DNA from: Adenophora triphylla var. japonica
Lineage: Eukaryota > Streptophyta > Magnoliopsida > Asterales > Campanulaceae
Assembly (NCBI GenBank): GCA_022495995.1
Contig: JAFEMH010001359.1
Location: 372,001-436,000, forward strand
Reading direction: 5' to 3'
Length of the DNA: 64,000 nucleotides
The position numbers and the translations under genes are program-made. The notes beneath the pieces are model-generated. The model made no database searches. It had not been told where the DNA came from and worked only from the letters and a program-made list of their open reading frames with translations. The first letter of the stretch is position 1; the number at the start of each line of letters is the position of its first letter. Below, piece after piece: positions 1 through 9,700 of the stretch.

Positions 1-740
1 TTATACAATGGAGAGGAAGCTGTTTTAGGATACAAAACTAATACCAAATATAAAAGATTGACATGGAACAAGAATAGGAAACTAATACCAAATACAATAA
101 GGACTCAAGATACGGTATCTCTAACACCTTGTTCGTGTTATTTTTTGCCATCTTCTTATTTCCATAACCAAACATATTGTTATGATTGATCTCTTAACCA
201 CACTCATGATCTTTTGTGCTAAACCTTTCTTCTCTTTACATGGTTTGACAGGCAGCAAGCAGTTTCCATCAGGAGGAAGATGAACGAAGTTTAAGACGAT
301 TACATGGTTCAAAAGCATAATCTCTACGTACACAACAAACGATCGTCCCTAGCATGCATGCAAACCTGTTGTCTCTTCTTTGAATAAAGTAAAGGCGATC
401 GTAAACCTGACTTTAAATGTCATTTTGTACAACTCAAATATGTTAACGTACTCTTGCTAGTTGCTTTATTTCTTGATTCATATGAATTTGCATGGACAGA
501 GTTATTCTGCACCGAAAAATATTAACTAACCCCTGCACATATCTCTCGATAGTAATTGCGTACTAGAATTATTTTTAACTTGATAGGATTACAACGTTAT
601 TGAAGATTAATGTGGTCACTGGGTATATATTTTGTTTTAGATTAGTATCCTTCAATCTCTTTTACGATCTCATCAATATACTTCGTCCACCCATAATCCC
701 TCCATCCCATTATAAATTGCCAAAAAGAAAAAAATCACTA
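1..740. other. AT-rich intergenic DNA
   Basis: No gene is supported here. Short ORFs occur by chance. Near 690 a sequence resembling the left end of a Stowaway element (CCCTCCATCCC) appears, but I find no matching right end. The rest shows no recognisable coding or repeat structure. Confidence 0.5.
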
Positions 741-1352
741 TTAAGGCAAATATCATATTTTCGTCGCTAAAATTTATCCCTTTTCAAAATGTTCTTATCA
801 AACTAACTTTTTTTCAAAATGTTCTCACTAAGCTTTCACATTTTCAAAATGTGCTCGTACACTCCGTAAACAAATTCGCTAAAAACTTAACGAAACTAGC
901 CATGTGACCTCACATGACTAATGTCCGTTAATTTATCAATCGATATGTTAACTAATGTTGTTGACATGTAGGTTGAAAACTACAAATTAATTAATGTAAA
1001 ATGCCATTAGCTCATTTGTGGATTTTTTTTAATACTTTGATTCATGGATTTTGCACAAATGGATTTTTTCACAAGGGTGGTGGTCGTGGTCGTGGTCGTG
1101 GTGGTGGTGGTGGTAAAAGGTGGTGTTATTCAACATGCATAGCAATAGCTTGGTTAAAACCTTAACGAAATCAGTCATGTGACGTCACATGGCTAAATTT
1201 TGTGAGGTTTTTAACGAATTTGTTGACAAATTGAGCAAATTTTGAAAAATCTAAGAGTTTAGTGAATTTTTTTTTTGAAAAATAATAGTCCAGTAATAAC
1301 ATTTTGAAAAGGGCTAAAATTTAGCAACAAAAATATACTTTTTGCCAAATAT
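741..1352. repeat. Fold-back element with long inverted arms
   Basis: The left arm (about 744-945) and right arm (about 1150-1349) are long imperfect inverted repeats of each other. They share TTTTCAAAATGTT blocks, a CATGTGACNTCACATG palindrome and GGCAAA outer ends. The centre carries a (GGT/CGT)n microsatellite at 1075-1112. A diverged partial copy lies at 36458-36720, which shows this is a dispersed family. I found no convincing target-site duplication, so the superfamily is unknown. Confidence 0.65.
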
Positions 1353-2153
1353 ATAATGTTAAGGTATATTGTGAGTATGAATGTAGAGATTATTTGTGGG
1401 ATAGGAAACAATAAGTGTGTTAATTTGTATAAGTATAACAAGTGTGTTCCATTGATTGAAAATGCAATAAAAAAATTTTGTCTATAAATTTTGCAGTTTT
1501 ATGTAAGATTATGACGAGTTCATTAAGAACTTTTATGTAGTTTTAATAGATGACTAAATGACCTTTTTTATCCCAAAATGAATAAAAAAAATAGTTTTTA
1601 AATTTTTTTTAACCATTTTTTCTTTCATAATTCATTATGTAATTCATCCGTCTCGAATCAAGAGTCCTGCTATTATTTTTGGTACGGACTAAGAGTCATA
1701 CTTTGCTTTATACCTAAAATGACAAATAATAAATTGTGTTTGGACATTTATATCATCTTCTGTAGAAATAATTATAAAAAAATAATACTTATTACCCTGT
1801 TTTTTTACCCCTTGAATCATCAACGGCCCGTTCAAACCCAATAAGAACTCATAACTCGTACTTGCATCTCCAAACGTCATTAGAAAGATAAGGGGGGAAA
1901 TCCGTTAATAATAACAAACAAAATTAGACAACATGTCATGAAACTATACAATGATAATGTTTGAGTATACATCTCAAAACTAATTGACAACTAGAGAAGT
2001 GACTCATGTTTTTAATATACTTATTGCTTGGCTAGTTAATTTCCAATGGTATAATTGCTCCAATACGCCTCCTCACGTGTAGCCAAATTTTTGACTTACG
2101 CGTGAACATATAATTGGGTGACGTGGGGTTAGAACATCGTGGGCCTCTTTTGG
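1353..2153. other. Intergenic DNA without recognised gene
   Basis: AT-rich sequence with no coding signal that I trust. The small open frame on the minus strand near 1689-1880 has no recognisable motif. Confidence 0.45.
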
Positions 2154-2161
2154 GTTCACGT

Positions 2162-3180
2162 TAGGCCTGTCAATTTTTACCCATTACCCAAGAACCGCCC
2201 ACCCCAACTCGCCAATTACCCGACCCAACCCAACTCATTAACAATTTCGGGTTGAAACGAGTTACCCGCTTTAACCCGATAAATTTAGCGGGTTAAAGCG
2301 GGTCAACTCGTCAACCCTTCTCAACCCGTTATATTTATATTGATAAGGAGAAGAACCAAAATAAACTTAGTTTTAACCCCCTGCCCCACCCACCCCACCA
2401 ACCCCCTAAACCCCCCCCCCCCATCGGATAAGAAAAAATTTAATCATTTAATTTTTTTAACACCTGCCACCCACTCACCCAACCCCGGTCCTGGTCAAAA
2501 AATTTTAATCATTTAAAAAAAAAAATTAACAACCCCCACCCTTACACCCCCCCCACCCCCTACCTCACCCCCACCCCCCGGGTCAAAAAAAAATAAAATT
2601 AAACATTTTAATCAGAAGCAGCTCATCTTAGTGGTTGAAGCCACTGCTGCCATGGGTCCTTACTGGCAGACCATTTTTACTGACTACCTCGACAAGATCA
2701 TCACACCCTACCCCACCCCTACCCACACCCCTACCCACACCCCTCGGGTCAAAAAAAATAAATTAAACATTTTAAATTTATTTTTAACCACCTCAGCCCC
2801 ACCCCTACCCCCACCCCCGCCCCAGCCCCACCCCTACCCCAGCCCCGCCCCACCCTCGGGTCAAAAAAAATTTAAACATTTTAAATTTAATTTTAACCAC
2901 CCCTATCCCCACCACCCCGCCCCGCCCCCACCCCTACCCCACCTCCCGGGTCAAAAAAAAAATTAAAAATTTTAAATTTATTTTTGAAAATTATTTTTTT
3001 TAGCCGAGTAATTCAAAAGAAAAAAAAATTGAGCTTATCGGGTTATCCGAGTCGACCAGCCTCATTCGACCCGTATGTTAAATGGGGTGTAACATATATT
3101 ACTCGTCTCAACCCGTTACCCGCTTCAATCCGACTCAACCCAACCCAACTCAACCCGATCTGACCCGATTGCCAGGTCTA
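2162..3180. mobile_element. Non-autonomous hAT element with captured gene fragment
   Basis: The ends are imperfect terminal inverted repeats: TAGGCCTGTCAA on the left, and TAGACCTGGCAA as the reverse complement of the right end. A perfect 8-bp target duplication GTTCACGT flanks them at 2154-2161 and 3181-3188, as hAT elements make. Inside each end are AACCCG/CGGGTT-rich subterminal repeats typical of plant hAT MITEs. The middle is a degenerate minisatellite: about five blocks of C-rich DNA (CCCCACCCC type) alternating with GGGTCAAAAAAAA and an AT-rich stretch. A coding-like MED25 fragment sits between two blocks. There is no transposase. Confidence 0.88.
2616..2702 (+). pseudogene. MED25 (PFT1) N-terminal exon fragment inside the hAT element
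   Basis: Read in frame from 2616, this stretch encodes KQLILVVEATAAMGPYW followed by QTIFTDYLDKII. That matches the start of the von Willebrand A domain of the plant Mediator subunit MED25 (consensus K-Q-L-I-V-V-x-E-G-T-A-A-x-G-P-Y-W). It begins and stops abruptly inside C-rich repeat DNA, so it is a captured piece and not a gene. The open frame continues downstream only as low-complexity proline and threonine codons. The identification rests on my recall of the family and not on a search. Confidence 0.75.
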
Positions 3181-3188
3181 GTTCACGT

Positions 3189-3362
3189 GCAAAAGGCCGG
3201 ATACCATGATAAAGTTACCACTTGATCTAAAAACTTAAGTTGTTAGATCGTGATTCAATAATGTGTAAGGCCGTTTAAAGAGTTCAATGTGAATAAGTAC
3301 GAGAAAACCACACTACAAGTATCGTGATAGACATAATTCGCTCTACAAGTGTCAATATAGTA
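3189..3362. other. Short intergenic stretch
   Basis: Nothing recognisable between the hAT element and the next Stowaway element. Confidence 0.4.
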
Positions 3363-3593
3363 CTCCCTCCGTCCCTAAATGTTTGTCCCATTTGACTTTT
3401 TAGTTGAACTTTGACCACATATATATGACAATTTAATTATGTTCATGAAATTCTAAAAATTCCAATTGATTAACCATTAATAATATTATCAACAACAACT
3501 TTTAGAATTTCATGAACATAATTAAATCATTATATATTTCACAAAAGCTTAAAGAAAAAGTCAAATAAGCATAAACATTCGTGACGGAGTGAG
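3363..3593. mobile_element. Stowaway MITE (Tc1/mariner type)
   Basis: It starts CTCCCTCCGTCCC and ends with the degenerate inverse (GTGACGGAGTGAG), with a TA dinucleotide on both sides (3361-3362 and 3594-3595). The arms pair along much of their length (for example TTTAGAATTTCATGAACATAA against its inverse), so the element folds into one long hairpin. It lies about 300 bp upstream of the DUF295 gene. Confidence 0.85.
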
Positions 3594-3824
3594 TAATAAA
3601 TTAAGCTATCCACTAAATGGAAAAAAAAAAAAGTCTTGAACACGGTATGCTTGTTCTTTATTTGTACATTACTTAGAAGAGAGTACAAATGAGTACAACA
3701 CTTGTCCAATTCCAAAGAGGAATATAGAAAAAGGATTAACGGGAGAATTTTGAATCCTACTCCTGTTAGGACTTAGGATTTTCAAATCATAATATTCCTT
3801 TTTCAAAAAGAAAAAAAAAAGTCT

Positions 3825-3831
3825 TATAAAT
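3825..3831 (+). promoter_or_regulatory. Probable TATA box of the DUF295 gene
   Basis: TATAAAT stands 61 bp upstream of the start codon and is followed by a CT-rich leader (CTCTTCTCTTCTCTTCTCC), a common plant 5' UTR composition. Confidence 0.55.
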
Positions 3832-3891
3832 TTGCAATTTCGGTTCTTCTTTTTCTAGGCACCTCTTCTCTTCTCTTCTCCGGCTTCAACA

Positions 3892-6072
3892 ATGGGGAAA
3901 AAAATATTGTTCCCTTGGCTCCTTTTTTCCCATGGCAAAGATTTTTCAAACAAGACCTTGTGCAACATAGCTTACTCCACTCATCAATCTTGTTCTATTC
4001 GAGCACTCAAGAACAAAACCGTTTTGGGTTCTAGTCATGGCTGGTTGATCTTGAAGAAGAAAAAGTCTGCTAATAAAACAGCTGCTGATTTTTATTCTAT
4101 CTGGAACCCCATCACTTCGGAATCTATAGATTTTCCTCCCTTCAACTCGAAACCTGAACACATAATCATGTCTTTTCTTTTGTCATCGCCTCCGAGTGAT
4201 GATGATCCCAATAGCATGCTCTTATTATTTGAGGCAGGAATACCTGCAGTCTTCGTTTGCAGGCTTTCTAATCCAGAATGGATTGAGATTAGGTATGGTA
4301 ATTCTTCTAATCAAGTAAAAATTGAGTTACCCTGTGGTAAGGTGGATATATATCATCTCCGCAGTCCTGTTAGTTACAATGGTAATGTATTTGCCGGAGG
4401 AGGAAGAAGTGAATTATTTCGAGTAGAATTCAATCTTGATAATACTATTATCCTACAACCGGTGATTGATTTACCAGCGGAACCGAATCCAAATTCCCTC
4501 TATCAGCGTGAGAACTTGGTTGAATGTTGTGGGGAACTGTACATAGTTTATTATACCGTAGATGATGCCTTCGGCTTAGCTGGTATTCACGATGATATTG
4601 TTGCTGTCCACGTTTTCAAATTGAACTTTTCTTCGATGATATGGAACAAAGTGGACAACATTGATAATCATGCCTTTTTCGTTAGCAAGAACATTGCTAT
4701 CTCTTGCCCTGCAGACTCCCTTTCAAGCTTCCCAGCTCAAGGGAATCACATCTATTTCATTATGGAAGACGCTGATGACAAATGTATATTTTCATACCAT
4801 GTTGAAGACGGAACTCTCACTATGTCTCGCCCTTGCCCAGCTTTGCCACCACCGGTGATTTCCCCCACTTGGGTAACACTGCCTACTCTGGGAACAAACA
4901 AAGGTGAACAAAAAGAAGAGACTTTAGCATTGGTGTTTGCTGAAGAAAGAAAAGACAATGAAAAGAATGTCTTCCCATGGACTGATCTTCAAGTGGACCT
5001 GCAACATCTGATTGCGAAGAAGCTTCTTCCATTTGATTACATGAACTTTAGAGCCATTTGTAGGATGAATCGTATGATAGCTCCACCAATTCAATGGAGA
5101 ACCGAATTGGCAGGATCAGATCAGTCTCATCAGCTACATTCATTATCTCCGTGCCTCATATATTCCCGTATTGGAAAGAATGTATGCAACATTCTTGACC
5201 CCAATCTCAACGGAAGATACCTCGTGAAGACCCCAGAATTTTTTCAAGATCCTATTGTACGATGTTGCAAAGAAAGTTGGTTGCTCATGTCAGAGTCAGA
5301 GTATTCAAAGGATGGTTGGTTATCAATGTTCTTGTTCAATCCCTTCAGAAAGGCTACCATCCAACTTCCATATCTGGGACTTGAGATCACTGCTGCTCTA
5401 CGCTTCAGCTTTACATCCTTGCATGATTCTTCTGACGATTGTTATGTTGTTTGCTTTTTGAATATGGGTAAGAAGGCTAATTTTATTGTAACATCACTGG
5501 GAAGTGAGGAGTGGAATTTTCTCGCGTTGAATGATACGAAAGATTTCTATCCTATTGATAGCGTCCCAGTATTCTTAAATAACAGTTTTTACTATTTGGG
5601 TGAAAAAGAAGAACTGGGAGTTCTCACAATAGCAGAAGAAGGGTGGAGTTGGGATGTGTGGGATGTGCAAGGGAAACCTAAGGATTTTCAGCACAACTAT
5701 TTAGTGGAGTGCAATGGGAGACTTTTATCAGTCTTTGTTGGTCATTGTGGCAAATGGGTCAAGGTATTCAAGCTGTGTGAAGGTAGTGACACATTACTTA
5801 GGTGGGAACCAGTCCTTGATCTGGGCAAACATGTATTGTATCTTAGCCGATTGTCTACGGTTTGCAAGGTGGCTCAAGTGGAAGGAACCGAGAACAGAAT
5901 CTATTTTGAAAGGCTATACAAAGAAAGGGCAATCTTTTATTCGCTCGGCACCCAAAAATTTCACACGAGTGATGGCAAAGATTCACTCACAAATTATTAC
6001 AATACAAGTGAACCGTTGCTTTGTGCTTGGATTCAACCGAACTGGCGTGACAAGTTACTACCGTACGAGTGA
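3892..6072 (+). CDS. DUF295 / F-box / DUF295 protein
   Basis: This intronless gene encodes 726 residues. Residues 1 to about 330 form one DUF295 (F-box-associated, kelch/beta-propeller-like) region, with SSHGWLIL near residue 47 and WNPITSESIDFPP near 71. Residues about 362-402 look like an F-box (WTDLQVDLQHLIAKKL followed by LPFDYMNFRAICR). Residues about 405-726 form a second DUF295 region (ESWLLMSES, LFNPFRKATIQLP). F-box proteins usually serve as substrate adaptors of SCF ubiquitin ligases, but DUF295 targets are mostly unknown. The central F-box between two DUF295 halves suggests an internal duplication or fusion. The start is the first ATG after the TATA box and CT-rich leader. The gene is complete, and it converges with the Pol III gene downstream. 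Fragments of a relative occur at 14724-14780 and 35026-35345. Confidence 0.9.
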   Translation: MGKKILFPWLLFSHGKDFSNKTLCNIAYSTHQSCSIRALKNKTVLGSSHGWLILKKKKSANKTAADFYSIWNPITSESIDFPPFNSKPEHIIMSFLLSSPPSDDDPNSMLLLFEAGIPAVFVCRLSNPEWIEIRYGNSSNQVKIELPCGKVDIYHLRSPVSYNGNVFAGGGRSELFRVEFNLDNTIILQPVIDLPAEPNPNSLYQRENLVECCGELYIVYYTVDDAFGLAGIHDDIVAVHVFKLNFSSMIWNKVDNIDNHAFFVSKNIAISCPADSLSSFPAQGNHIYFIMEDADDKCIFSYHVEDGTLTMSRPCPALPPPVISPTWVTLPTLGTNKGEQKEETLALVFAEERKDNEKNVFPWTDLQVDLQHLIAKKLLPFDYMNFRAICRMNRMIAPPIQWRTELAGSDQSHQLHSLSPCLIYSRIGKNVCNILDPNLNGRYLVKTPEFFQDPIVRCCKESWLLMSESEYSKDGWLSMFLFNPFRKATIQLPYLGLEITAALRFSFTSLHDSSDDCYVVCFLNMGKKANFIVTSLGSEEWNFLALNDTKDFYPIDSVPVFLNNSFYYLGEKEELGVLTIAEEGWSWDVWDVQGKPKDFQHNYLVECNGRLLSVFVGHCGKWVKVFKLCEGSDTLLRWEPVLDLGKHVLYLSRLSTVCKVAQVEGTENRIYFERLYKERAIFYSLGTQKFHTSDGKDSLTNYYNTSEPLLCAWIQPNWRDKLLPYE

Positions 6073-6387
6073 ACCACCATTGCTCCATTGTCTGTTGATT
6101 GAACCATAGTGTCTGCTGCTTATTGACTAGGTGCCATAGTGATTTTGCTTATTAGAGAACTTTGGACAATTTCATGTTTGGTTAAGTTTGATTTTATGCA
6201 GCAGATTCTCTCAAAGCAACCCACTATCTCTTTTCTTACACAATTGTCTTGCTTCTTCATGTTCAGATGTATCTTTCTGTCAATTCTCTCAAAGCAACCC
6301 ACATTATATGTGTGCGTGATTGAGAATATGTTAAAATGCTCGTACTCTTTGGTTTACCTCGCTGGATCCTTATCAACAAAAGACTAA

Positions 6388-6393
6388 AATAAA
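6388..6393 (+). terminator. Probable polyadenylation signal of the DUF295 gene
   Basis: AATAAA about 315 bp after the stop codon. The stretch between stop and signal is also conserved in the 3' remnant at 35.1-35.3 kb, which supports its being transcribed 3' UTR. Confidence 0.5.
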
Positions 6394-6712
6394 AGTGTCT
6401 GAAACGGGTACGGCGGAATGCATCATCAAAAATCGTACTGTTAGAAGTGTGTAGATTAGGCGAAATTCTATGATACAAGCTTCTTCTACCTATTTTTTTT
6501 TTTTTTTTTTTTGGGGAGGAACCATTAAAAAAAAACTGTAACTTCTATTCCTAGTGCCCCTTCCGTAAACAACATAATAATTACTTTTTTTGTTGCATAC
6601 CGAAACGGACAATATAAGTTGAGTTGTACTTCTCAACGGAGTTTGATAGTGATTGCTTCGCCATAATCAGCACTTCAGACAAGCTTCATCTTCACTCGGT
6701 GAATACCTTGCA

Positions 6713-9700
6713 CTAGCCCCTCCACCACCCTACGGGACCCAATCCATCTGCATCGAGATAACCCTGCCAAGAGAACAGAAATATATTACTGCTGTGATTT
6801 TGTGTGTGTGCAGAAACTGCAGTGGGAAAAATAACTTAAAAGAATGAATCCCTTCATGAAACAGGTGGGCAACAGAAAAAAGAAGTGTACTCAAAATGTG
6901 AACCAAGTATGCCAAATTCAAATACTCCCTCTGTCCCTAAATGAATTTGGACATTCATTGAAGGACAGATGGAGTGGTAATCAAGACTAGCTCCTTCCAG
7001 AATCCAGATAATATAATTGATTATAATTTTTATACTCCCTCCGTCCCTAATTGAGTGCCCATTATTAATTTTGAGGGACTTTCATGTAAGTTGGATTTTA
7101 AGCATTTTTTGTGTTATCAATAATAAATACTACTCCATCCGTCCCACTACAAACTACACACTTTTGTTGTTGTTGCTCCGAATGAACTTTGAGCTATAAT
7201 TTGAGGATGACTAAATTATTCCAATGCAAAACTAAAAATTGTTATTGATGCACCATTCTAAATACTATAAATAACAATTTTTATTTCACAATATTTTGGG
7301 GGAAACTAGTTTCTCCCAAAATTATAAAAAGTCCTGTTTTTTTAAACTGCTCTTATATTCGTCAAATATTTGCAAGTTGAAAAAAATTGGACTTTTTATA
7401 ATTTATGGAGAAACTGGTTTCTCCCAAAACTTACTCTTTTTAGTTTTGCATAAGGATAATTTAATCGTCCTCAAATTATATCTCAAAGTTTATTCGGAAA
7501 CAAAAGTGTGTAGTGGGACGGAGGGAGTACATGATATCCTTAATGATTTCACTAAATGACATCACGAGTATAAGTGTAAATTACAATATGACAATTAACA
7601 AGAGAGAGTTGAGTAACTTAACCAAAAAATGGACATTCACTTTGGGACAAACCTTTCACAAAATTGGACATTCATTTAAAGACGGAGGGAGTATTATTTT
7701 TACAAGTAATTTTCACAATTTCCGTCCTCCAAAGATCTAATTCCTTTCTCAAGAAATCTTCAAATTTACCAAACAGAAAAAGCAGTAAATGCTTGCGTAT
7801 ATGGTTGAGTGAGGACAGCTCAGCTCAAATGATGCTACATAAACCAACAACTAATTTTTAATCTCAGTAACATCACTTTAATGACAATTTAAACCTAAAC
7901 TGACTTCAATCAAAGACATAGCAAATTAAAGCCTAAAAAGTGCAAACCAGTGGAAGTAAAGTTCTTGAGTATCTTACTGTGATCAACATGGGAGGAAATT
8001 TCTTTAACTTTTCTTTATGGATTTCTTTCGACTCTTCTTCTTTCTGGTCTGCTTTCAGGATCGGTATTGATTGATATACTACGTCCTGAACTCGGAACCT
8101 AATCTGCGGTTGACAAATCAGAAGATAGCGTTCACTAAATCATCAATTCTCAAAAGTGTTGAACAACAAATAAAAATATCTAGTCTAGATAGTACTCCGC
8201 CTCCTTAACAATATAAGAGTCTACTACTATTATATGATTACGAGAAAAAAGACATGGGTATTGATTTGACACCACAAGAATCACTCGAGGGTATTAAAGA
8301 AAATTGACATGGAGTGAAATACTTACTCCGTCCTACCAAAAGTTACATTTTTTTACGTACACGGGAATTAAGAAAAAGTGCAAGTGTTGTGAGTATGAAA
8401 AGAGAGGTAAGAGAGAGAAAGTGGGGTAGGGAATAGTAATTGGATAGTTGTTGTGAGTATGCAAGTGAGTCTCATTGAATAAAGAAGTATTAAAACATTT
8501 TCATTTGAAGAAAGTGTAATTTTTAGTGGTACAACCAAAGGGGTAAAAAGTGTAACTTTCGGTGGGATGGAGGGAGTACTTTCTTAAAACCCGTATAAAG
8601 TCAATATGGGACACTTATTTTCGGATGGAGTGGGTAGCTGTAAAGTCATTAAGCAAAACACCTACTTCCTCATCTCTTTCTACTGTAAAAAAAGTAGGTT
8701 CAATATCATCAGAAGATTCGTTTTGATCTGGAGAGGCACGGTAAACCCAAATCCACTTGACTTGGTTCCTGAGCAGAAAATGTAAACATGAATGTGAATA
8801 TAGGTAGTTAATCCATTAACCTAAAACCAAGAAAAGATCATGCCAGGTTCAAATGATCCTAAAACATGAAAAAATATTTGGTAATAGAAACTTACTTCTC
8901 CACAGGGTCAGGAACGTGATGGGAAGGATATGGCATCAGAGGTGATGGCACGTAGATATCGTCAAAAAATCCCAGTGATACTAGGAATATTATAGAAATA
9001 TATGTAAGAAAACATGAAAAATATTTGCCAAAATAAAACCAAACACAATGCAACAAATAACTGCAAGACCAAAAGTCTAGTCATTGAAGTACTGAACTTA
9101 ATGATCCATTCAACAATCGACGAAAGTCAGAAGTGGCTTTGTCTTTACAATTGTGTTTTAGCAAAACAAATTTGTAGCAAGCAATGTAAAGGAAGATTGA
9201 CTTTGGTAAGTAAATTAGTATTGTATCACCATTATAAATACTATCAATAGCAATTTTTAGATTTTGAGATAATTAAATTAACCCAAAATTATTGCTCAAA
9301 TTTCACAAACAAACAACAAAAAAGTGGGAACGTCATTCCGGACGGCGGGAGTATAAATATTCTAAGAATATAAAAACACCCAAATCAATTGCAAACACAA
9401 AAATACAAGTTCAACATGAATACAACTCAATACAGCCAAGCCTTTGTCCCAATTACTGGCCATTAGGTTCGGTCCATGGGTGAGATCATCACACAATCCA
9501 CACACTTTCAATCCAAGAAATCAGCACAAACCACAAAGCTAAAAGAAACTGGTCAATAACAAAGAGAACCTTACAGCGTAATCCATTCTCCGTAGACTCT
9601 TTAAGTTTTGCAGCTATAACTTCACCCACAAATGGTCGAAACATTATCAGCCTAAACTTGACCTGTCCAAAAATGCATAAAATTTGGTTACTAGGTGAAA

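Larger units (their letters stand above)
7035..7691. mobile_element. Outer Stowaway of a three-level nest
   Basis: CTCCCTCCGTCCC at the left and GACGGAGGGAG at the right, with TA on both sides. The arms match (GTGCCCATT against ATGGACATTCA). It lies in the last intron of the Pol III gene and is interrupted by a second Stowaway at 7133-7527. Confidence 0.8.

Noticed and set aside
121..333. A 70-codon minus-strand ORF with several cysteines, reminiscent of a small secreted peptide
   Set aside because: There is no signal peptide and no recognisable cysteine pattern. It lies in AT-rich intergenic DNA.
2631..2966. A 111-codon proline-rich ORF
   Set aside because: Apart from the first 25 codons (MED25 fragment) it is translation of a C-rich minisatellite inside a hAT element.
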